A DNA stretch of 64,000 nt from Promerops cafer. Lineage: Eukaryota; Chordata; Aves; Passeriformes; Nectariniidae. Below, in pieces: positions 56,856 to 64,000 of this stretch. Within the stretch, counting starts at the first letter, position 1. The number at the start of each line of letters is the position of its first letter. The notes under the pieces were generated by a model. It worked only from the letters and a program-made list of their open reading frames with translations. It had not been told where the DNA came from and did no database searches. Position numbers and translations under genes: made by a program. Location: contig VZSE01015530.1 of the NCBI GenBank assembly GCA_013398275.1, positions 160,417-224,416 of the forward strand, read 5' to 3'.

Positions 56856-58414
56856 TCTTACTGCAATGCAGTTGGTCTTTCAACAATATGTAATAATTGC
56901 ACATCTGTCTGTCCAAATTGTCATGCTTGGTGGAATATGTGAGCATTGTAACCTTGGTTGTGTGCATGTTGTGGTGCTGCCTGCACAAGAGCTGCATGCA
57001 GGAAATGCCTACAGGGCGTTCCTGAGCTATTTAAATAATTATGACCCTAGAACTTTTCCTTGAAAGGTTAATTTTCACTAACAGTGTGTTTCTTCTGAGC
57101 TTTGTCTTTCTCTTCCTTTATTTTTTTATCCTTGATTGCTACCATTTTTATCTCTCTTTAAATGTTTTTATGCCTATTCGTGTACTTTCCATTAAAATTT
57201 CATCCTCTTTTGTTGCTTCCTTTCTGACTCCTTTTGAATATACATCTAAACTTCAGTCTCTACTGTTATTTTCTTAAAAGCAAAATCTGAGACCTTTTTG
57301 CTCTTGTATGAAGATCAATGGGAATGTCTTGCTCCATGACAGAGTTTTAAACTGTGAATTCAAAGTTTCCCTTGAGCCCTAAATCATCAGCGTCAAGAAA
57401 GGCAGTATTTCACACATACCCCTATTCTTTGTATGTCTTGTTCTTTGCTGACAGTCTTAGTTTCTTTATGTCTGGTGAGTTAAATTATGATCCTTATTGG
57501 AACTACTTTCTTAGGTTTCCAAAATCATAGCTTTCGAGCCCTGTCTTGCTCTTTCCCAGCACTGAGTCTCCCTGTTGTCAGTGGGCAGTTTGAACTGGTC
57601 CTTCAAATTAGAGCTTCAAAGAAACTGGTACCTGTGCTGGCATGCAAGTGCATTGGTGTTTGTGGGAAGGAGGAGAGGTTGAGAATCAGTGATTTGATGC
57701 AAACTAGGAATATTTTTTCTTTTCCTGCAAGGTGTAACCTGTATATTTGTAGTAACCAATGTTGTATCAACCATATAGGCAGAACACCACTGAGAAAATA
57801 TAGGTGTATTCTGCATTCCTCTCAAGAAACAGTTAAATAAAAAGAGTGATTTACTTTTGTGGTACCTGCTAGTTTTCAGAGATGGAAGGCAACTGAAATC
57901 TGAATGCAGTCCTTTGGGATGAAACCCTGGTTTCCTTGAAGGTGGATGAAGTGTACACATTGGCCTAGCCAGGGACCTAATTTTGATTTCTACTTTGCCC
58001 AGGAGGCGTACAGTGAGAATAAAAAAAATTGTTTCAGTTTAATCTGTGCCACCAGGAAGTGTGCTGAATTTTCTACAGTTAGAATAACCACAAGCAGAAA
58101 GAAAGTGTGAAAGGACTAATCAGTAGTGTAGGAATGAATGCAGGATGTCATGGCACAATATGAAGATAAAACTTACATGAATGTGTGATATGAGCAAAGG
58201 CCACAAAGAGCCTTTTCCAGTTGCTTCTTCAGCTGTATCAGAAGGAAATACCTAAGAAAAAAGAAAGTGTCTTTGTGGAGCTTTGCTGAAGCCTCTAAGG
58301 TGTCCACATGAAGAGTGTGGCAAAGGAGTTGGCCAGCAGTATTGAATGTTGATAATGAGAAAATCGAATTAAACTCAAAGCTTATTAGCACAATTTTACA
58401 TTTGCAATTATTTA

Positions 58415-58555
58415 CTCTATGTAATATATATGCATATACATACATATATACTTATTTATACACCTATGCATACACACGTATACACACACAGCTAAAGAAA
58501 AGCCAATCAACCAACAACAACAACACAAGCAAATCAAAACCAAGAACAAAGAACA
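58415..58555. repeat. TA/TACA/CA-rich then CAA-rich simple sequence
   Basis: Degenerate ATACATAC-type sequence passing into a CAA-rich stretch (caaccaacaacaacaacac). Confidence 0.85.
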
Positions 58556-60299
58556 AGCCCTTATGGTGCCAAAGCCACCTCTGTAAAGCAAAGCATATGG
58601 TTATGTTGGCATGGTAAAACCCCTCATGAAAGAATTTAAAATTAAATTGCTTATTTTGTCATTCTTAAATTTGTGTTAAAGCAGGATGGTCTTAATCTGA
58701 GGGAAATACAGGGCTTTTTAATCTTCAGGTTTTGAAAGCAAGACAATTGTTTTGAGCATATACACTTGCCTTAAGAGATGAAAATGCATATTGCATTGAC
58801 CAAGAAAGCAAAGGGAAAGAAATTTACTCTTATTCTTTCAAATGAGTGATGTGAAGAGTAGAAGGAAGGACTGCACATCTCAGTATGGTGTTTCCCCTTT
58901 TTACAGGTCACTACATTGTCACAATGTGACACTGGCTTGTATTAAGCTTATGATGCAATTTAATTCCCCCATCCTTTTCTACGGCATGTTTTTTTTGGCT
59001 AGTCATTTCCTATTTTGGTGAGGAAGATTTTTAAATACAAGCACTATTTAATTTCAGGAGAGCAGGTCATTAACGGTCTCAAAATGCCAACACGGCCACT
59101 GAAAAGTAATAAAAAACTTCTGTTATTTTCATTTATGACTGAACAAGAAAAATTGGGCTGAATTGAAGTACCTATTATTCAGTTTGGCTGTTGGGAAATT
59201 TAACAGATGCCCGTCAGGCACTGCAGGTTGTCTAAGGAGTTAATGGAGTCTCTGAGTACATGACTAACATGATCTGCCAGGAATGAAATAGCTGAGAGTC
59301 ATCCTGCATTGGAGAGGCACTAGGTTATCTTTCCAGCTCCATTCTGGTGCCATGTATGAAGATATTGTTGCTATAATATGCTATGGCCTAAAGATGAACT
59401 GAGGACTTCAGTGGTGCTCAGATCCATGCAGCAAAAAAAACAGGTGCCTATTTTCTTGGACTTTTGTCTCCTTTCCATATTATTTTTAACACTGTAAAAG
59501 AATGAGGTAAAGAAAGAGAATTGCCAAAGCAAATTATCAGCTTTAAGTATAGAACACAAGCAAAAACAGATGCAAAATAAATAATTTTATAAAACCAATA
59601 TGGTTTTTTATTTGATAAAAAGTATTGTATTATTTTTCCTGTATTTAAAAATTATTCCTTTAATAAATTTTATTCATAATTAATGAGATAAAATTTGTGA
59701 TCATTTTTCTAGTGTTCAAAATTCCAGAGCTTCTGGCTTGCTTTCCTGGGGTATGTAGGTCATATATTTTCTTTTATCTAGAATTTGAATCATATTGCTT
59801 AAGTTTAAGAATCAGCATGATTTTCATGCCATCCATGGTATGATTAATGAAATTTTCAACATAATTTTCATGGCAAAGTTTTTGTCAATTATTTTTTTAT
59901 TTATGTGTAAAATTACCCGTCCTTAACTAATACTGCTGTGAACTTGATTATATGGGCCAAGAGTACCAATATAAGGAAATTTTGTATTTAATTCAATAAA
60001 AATGCATATAATTTTTTTTTCATATGTATTTAGGTGCTTTAAAAAGTATATGATCTCTTTTTTCACTAAAACTTGCTGCACTTGAAACAATTGAAATTGG
60101 CTTCCAGTTAAAAGAAAGTAACTTTATTGCTTTTTTGCTAATTTTTGGTCATGATTTTCTCATGTATTACCTCAAAGCTGCTAGAAAACATGATAATTTG
60201 AAATTAAGGTAATTCAGGTTTTGGGCAAACCTGCTTTTAGAAATTTTATTATTATGAGCAAGGAGAAGTTTATTTTCATGTGTCATATATTTCTGCAGA

Positions 60300-61010
60300 G
60301 TGGCAAAACAGAAAAGGAAATGTCAGGGTAAGCACAGGTTTATACTGAGAAACCTAAACATTTCCAGCAACTCGTTCTGCCTCATGCTGTTCCCTTGCTC
60401 CAGCGTGGGGTTCATCCCACAGGCTGCAGTCTTCCACTAACTTTGCCAATGTCCTTCCCATGGGCTGCAGTTCTTCACAGACTGCTCAAGCATGGGTCAC
60501 CTCCATGAGATGCAGTCCATGAGCTCCAGTGGTAGATCCTCCAGGGGCTGGAGGAGGATGTCTGCTCCACTGAGGCTCTCCTTGGGCTGAGGGGAATCCC
60601 TGCCCCAGTGCCTTGAGAACCTCTTGCCCCTCCTTCTTCATGGACTCCACCTGGGTGTCTGCAGGGCTGTTCTCGATTTCTCTCACTTCTCTCTCACAGC
60701 TGCCATGCAGAATTTTTGCCCTTTCTCAAATATGTTTTCCCAGAGGTGCTGCCATCTTGGTTGAGGAACTCCACCATGCCCTGTGGTGGGTCCATTGGAA
60801 CTGGCTGGAGCCAGCAGTTTCCAGCCATCCCACAGCTCCTCCTGCCAGTGCCTGGACACCAGCACCAGGCAAGTACAGCTGCATTCACCCAGGGTGATGG
60901 ACACCAGTGGTCCAGGCTGAGGTGCCACCAGCAGCAAGAAGGTCCTTCCTTGGAAGGAATGAGAGTGTATCCCACTGATCTTACGTGCTAAGATGACAAT
61001 TCTCTACTTC
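60300..61010. mobile_element. Probable endogenous-retrovirus-derived repeat block
   Basis: A sharply GC-richer block within an AT-rich desert. Phrases such as ccatgggctgcagttcttca, gctctccttgggctgagggg, gggtgtctgcagggctgttc and gcaagaaggtccttccttgg are ones I associate with abundant passerine ERV (ERVL/ERVK-type) repeats. No retroviral protein frame is intact. Orientation, internal versus LTR identity and exact ends are unresolved, and no target-site duplication was found. Confidence 0.5.
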
Positions 61011-63265
61011 TTTGATGCCCTTATGTTGAACAGGTAAACATACAGATAAGTTTATTTATAGGGTTTATTCTTGTGTAATCTCTTGTTTTCATTGGGGCTG
61101 CTTGAATATTTAATGTTAAAATATATTAATTATGCCGGAGTGGGGACCTTCATTTTTTCTCCTGTTGCTCAATACCATACAATGCCAGGAGCAACGGGAG
61201 GGCTGCCATGGCCCTCACCAGCATGGCTCCTCCTGCACTTAGAGTTTGTTCCCTGGTCAAACCTTAACTACATGCTAAAACACCAAGTTGCAAACCGGGC
61301 TGAGTGCAGGTAGCCTCTGAGAAAAGAGAGGTTGTGGAGTCCTTTTCCAACACCTGAGCTTATACTGTTCCCACTGATTTGAGATTTTACTCAGTATTCT
61401 ATTGTTTCATGATAATTTCATACTGAATAGTTTACAGGTTCCGCACAGCATTACCAGGACATGCTGAAAACTGGTGCTTCCAATTCATAATTAGAAAAAA
61501 AAAATGGGACCTTCAGTCAGAGATTTAAATAAATTATTTGGAAACTGCTGCATTGCAATGTCTGTGAAATTGCTTCCAGGCTTTTTAAAAGGAGCTTTTT
61601 CACTTGAGTTTCTGTTTGGATTTCATGCAAAGCATGTTCATTTATCTACAAATGAATCCTAATGAGGAGCCTTTCAGGTTTCATGATGTGCAAAAGATTT
61701 CTGCAGAAACGGAAGCCACTTGCATACAAATTCTTTCTTACCATGTTTCAGTGGTGGATCCTCTGATACCAGAAATGAATTTTTCACATCTTACTCCTCA
61801 AAGCAGTTGGTAGCTTAGTAATAACATTTCAGCACCTGCAAATGCCATATTAGAAACACTTTCATGGTTCCCCCGCACCCCTGCACCAGGACTCACTTGC
61901 TGCAAAAATCTTCAGGATTTTCTCTGCAGTCAATTTTACACTTTGTAACCCAATCTATCAAGAATATTCCCATTTGTATGGCAATATAGCCCTGGACTTT
62001 CTGCAAATTTTAAAGTATTTATAGGGATTAAAGTAAAATTATATTTTTGCTGTGACAAAAAATAATATTCCCAAGTGTATTTAACCAACAAAAACCATTT
62101 CTTTCAATAGCAATGAGCATATTTATTTTGATTGTTGCTGTATTTGCACCCACTATTGTGTTTTTGAAAAGGTTATGTGTGTTTAATGGTTCAGTGGCAA
62201 TATAAAAATTAAGATGAATAGGAAAATAGATGACATTACAGATTTAATTGATATTTTAACTCAAGTTTAATCATTTATTATTGTTTATATCAGATTTATT
62301 TTCGTCATAGTCCAAGCGATTGCATGATTCTTTATATATTTTTCATATGTTAATTCCACCTTGAGAAATTTGACTCATGTTTCCTTAAATGCAAGACAAA
62401 CATTGTCTCCTGGTTTCTACCACGTAAAACGACAAAGAGAAATGAATAAAAGATACACAGCCCAAACAAAAAAACGTATTCATGAATGTCATTCCCTTTC
62501 CCTGCAGAGACAATCCAACAGTCTAAGTGCTAAAATACTGTAATATGAATCCTAGTGTAGATATGTAATTCCTGCTAAAGAACTTTCATGTTGTAAACAG
62601 CAGTCTAAAAACAGAATGTTGTAAATTACATGTCTCAAAACAGAATTTTATGACTGGTTAAACTAACTTGAAAAAAAAGACAAAAAAGTTTTGTGTGAGG
62701 TACAGATAAAAAATGTTTTATTCTGTGCTGTTTAGGTACATTTTTTCTGTATCTGCTTGATCAAATTCTTTACTGAAAGAATTAGAATTTTAAATAGAAT
62801 TCTATCATTTACAAAGCAGTGAAATCAAGGAGCCCTAAAATATCTACCATCTTAATGAAAATTTTTACGTTTTTTTTAGTGCAAGAGAGTAATTATGTCA
62901 GTACCTGTGCAATTCAGAACGCACAAAGTCCACTTTCCTTTTAAAATCTTTACTCAAATGCTTTTCTGTATTGAGTTATAATTACCTCTGCACTTTTGTT
63001 ATTGCTGTCAATATTGTTTACCTTTAGGTAAAAGGTTTGACTCCCTCTAGAGTGAAGAGTAATTTGGGTTATCCTCTTTTCAAAAATGCATGGTAAATAA
63101 AATTATTTGTATCACCACTCTTCCAGACCTCACTTGAGATACCTTTGTACTGCTTTCCTGTGGTGCTGCCCCTCCACACAGAATTAGGATTTCTGATGAA
63201 CAGCTATTTCTAACATTTTAAATTTGGCCAGATAGAAGTACTTTTTATCAGTGTATAGGTCACTT
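61011..63265. other. Intergenic, no gene recognised
   Basis: AT-rich unique-looking DNA. A GC-richer patch at about 61130-61330 is unassigned and could be a further part of the repeat block before it. Confidence 0.65.
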
Positions 63266-63340
63266 CAGATTGCAATTGTGGCATCCAATCTGTGGCATCA
63301 GATTGCAATTGTGGCATCCAGATTGCAATTGTGGCATCCA
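63266..63340. repeat. Tandem repeat, three copies of cagattgcaattgtggcatc
   Basis: Copies start at 63266, 63299 and 63319. The second and third are directly adjacent (20-bp period). The first is followed by a 13-base remnant (aatctgtggcat). The copies are identical over 20 bases, so the duplication is recent. Confidence 0.92.
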
Positions 63341-64000
63341 TGTGCAGAATGTTGCTATAGAAAGAATCATTCCCCATCTCCTAAGCCCAGCTGCAGCCAG
63401 TCTCAGAGCTTCATTATATTTCTTCCTCAAGAGACCTCAGCATGTTCATGCTGCCTGCTTCTCTACCACTATGCATCTCAGGGTTTTGATCCTAGAGTTC
63501 TCCTAGAGATGGACTGCTGGTCATACCCCACATGGCTAGTTTTCTGGCATTTATGCTATTTCAGGCATGTAATTCTCTGCCATTTGAGTGTATCAAAGAT
63601 TATGACAGTTAGGAATGTTAACTGAAATTTTGAGAATAACTAGAATCTGTACAAATATCCATTTTGTGTGTGGTATTTGTGCATTTATGGCAGGTGTTCC
63701 ATCTCCCCTCATGATACAGCTGTCTATCTCTAGATCCAGAATATATTTAACTTCCTTACTGATTCCCTCTGCTGCTATCTCCTGATCCTGCTCCTGTTCT
63801 TTGGCCCATCCCACTGAATCACCAGTCACTTGCTGCTCCTTACAGCAGCAAGGAGCAGGAGTTTTCCTTCACCCTCGGGAAGAGGATGGTGTGTAGCTGT
63901 ATCCCATGTGGCCAGTGAGTGGCCAGCTGGGCTGTGCTCAGGTGTGTAGGTCCTCAAGTTTGGATAAAGCCTTTGAGACTCCCCTGTCAACAGTATCAGA
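63341..64000. other. Intergenic to window end, nothing recognised
   Basis: Somewhat GC-richer towards 63830-63960. No family, RNA gene or coding frame could be assigned. Confidence 0.6.

Larger units (their letters stand above)
49981..60299. other. Repeat-poor intergenic desert
   Basis: No coding gene, RNA gene or clear interspersed repeat was recognised, apart from a faint CR1-like tail near 53355-53410 (agaactggaaggggcc). Simple repeats: T29 at 51325-51353, T17 at 53089-53105, a tandem repeat at 56790-56855 and microsatellite-like DNA at 58415-58555. Candidate regulatory stretches are described in the findings. Confidence 0.7.

Noticed and set aside
60486..60991. Overlapping open frames of 66-94 codons on both strands
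   Set aside because: They arise from the GC-rich repeat block. No retroviral domain can be recognised in any of them.
63266..63340. CRISPR-like repeat array
   Set aside because: Three near-adjacent copies without regular unique spacers in a vertebrate intergenic region are a minisatellite, not CRISPR.
63251..63625. 124-codon open frame on the + strand
   Set aside because: Its start spans the tandem repeat at 63266-63340, its composition is not protein-like and no splice or family evidence supports it.

Overview
This is vertebrate nuclear DNA, almost certainly from a bird and probably a songbird. It is AT-rich and intron-rich, and its interspersed repeats are CR1-type LINE fragments (most 5'-truncated, several ending in degraded ATTCTATGA-type octamers). 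It also holds one tRNA-Ile/CR1 SINE of the TguSINE1 type known from passerines and a block resembling passerine endogenous-retrovirus repeats. No bacterial, CRISPR or operon-like organisation is present.

The only protein-coding gene I can support is the 3' part of ARAP2 (ArfGAP with RhoGAP domain, ankyrin repeat and PH domain 2), on the + strand. Fourteen coding exons lie between 1070 and 36383. Every junction has AG/GT splice sites and compatible phase. The exons join into one open frame of 608 complete codons plus stop, preceded by one base of a split codon. They encode the end of the fourth PH domain, the RhoGAP domain (with leucine where the catalytic arginine finger should be), the Ras-association domain, the fifth PH domain and a charged C-terminal tail. 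The SAM, first three PH, ArfGAP and ankyrin parts lie upstream of the window. ARAP proteins are phosphoinositide-dependent Arf GAPs that link Arf6 and Rho signalling at membranes and focal adhesions.

Layout. Positions 1-1069 are an upstream intron. Positions 1070-36383 hold the exons and 13 introns, with CR1 fragments at about 5961-6480, 16086-16815, 23540-24410, 24475-25697 and 31412-32165, and the SINE at about 18572-18714. The 3' UTR starts at 36384 and has several candidate poly(A) signals. From about 39 kb to the end I see no gene. That stretch is almost free of recognisable repeats up to about 60.3 kb, where a probable ERV-derived block of about 0.7 kb lies. Several segments of the desert look like candidate regulatory elements, but I cannot test conservation here.

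The most unusual observations are: (1) a truncated tRNA-Arg(CCU)-like sequence, starting exactly at tRNA position 1, fused in the same orientation to a CR1 LINE (24418-25697), as template switching during retrotransposition would leave; (2) a strong cryptic 3' splice site at 10919/10920 that would add 29 in-frame codons inside the Ras-association domain; (3) the missing arginine finger; (4) a 16-bp perfect palindrome and several hairpins in the 4.5-kb intron 11125-15580, which also contains an A-rich strand-asymmetry switch. I did not find a convincing new multi-gene system.
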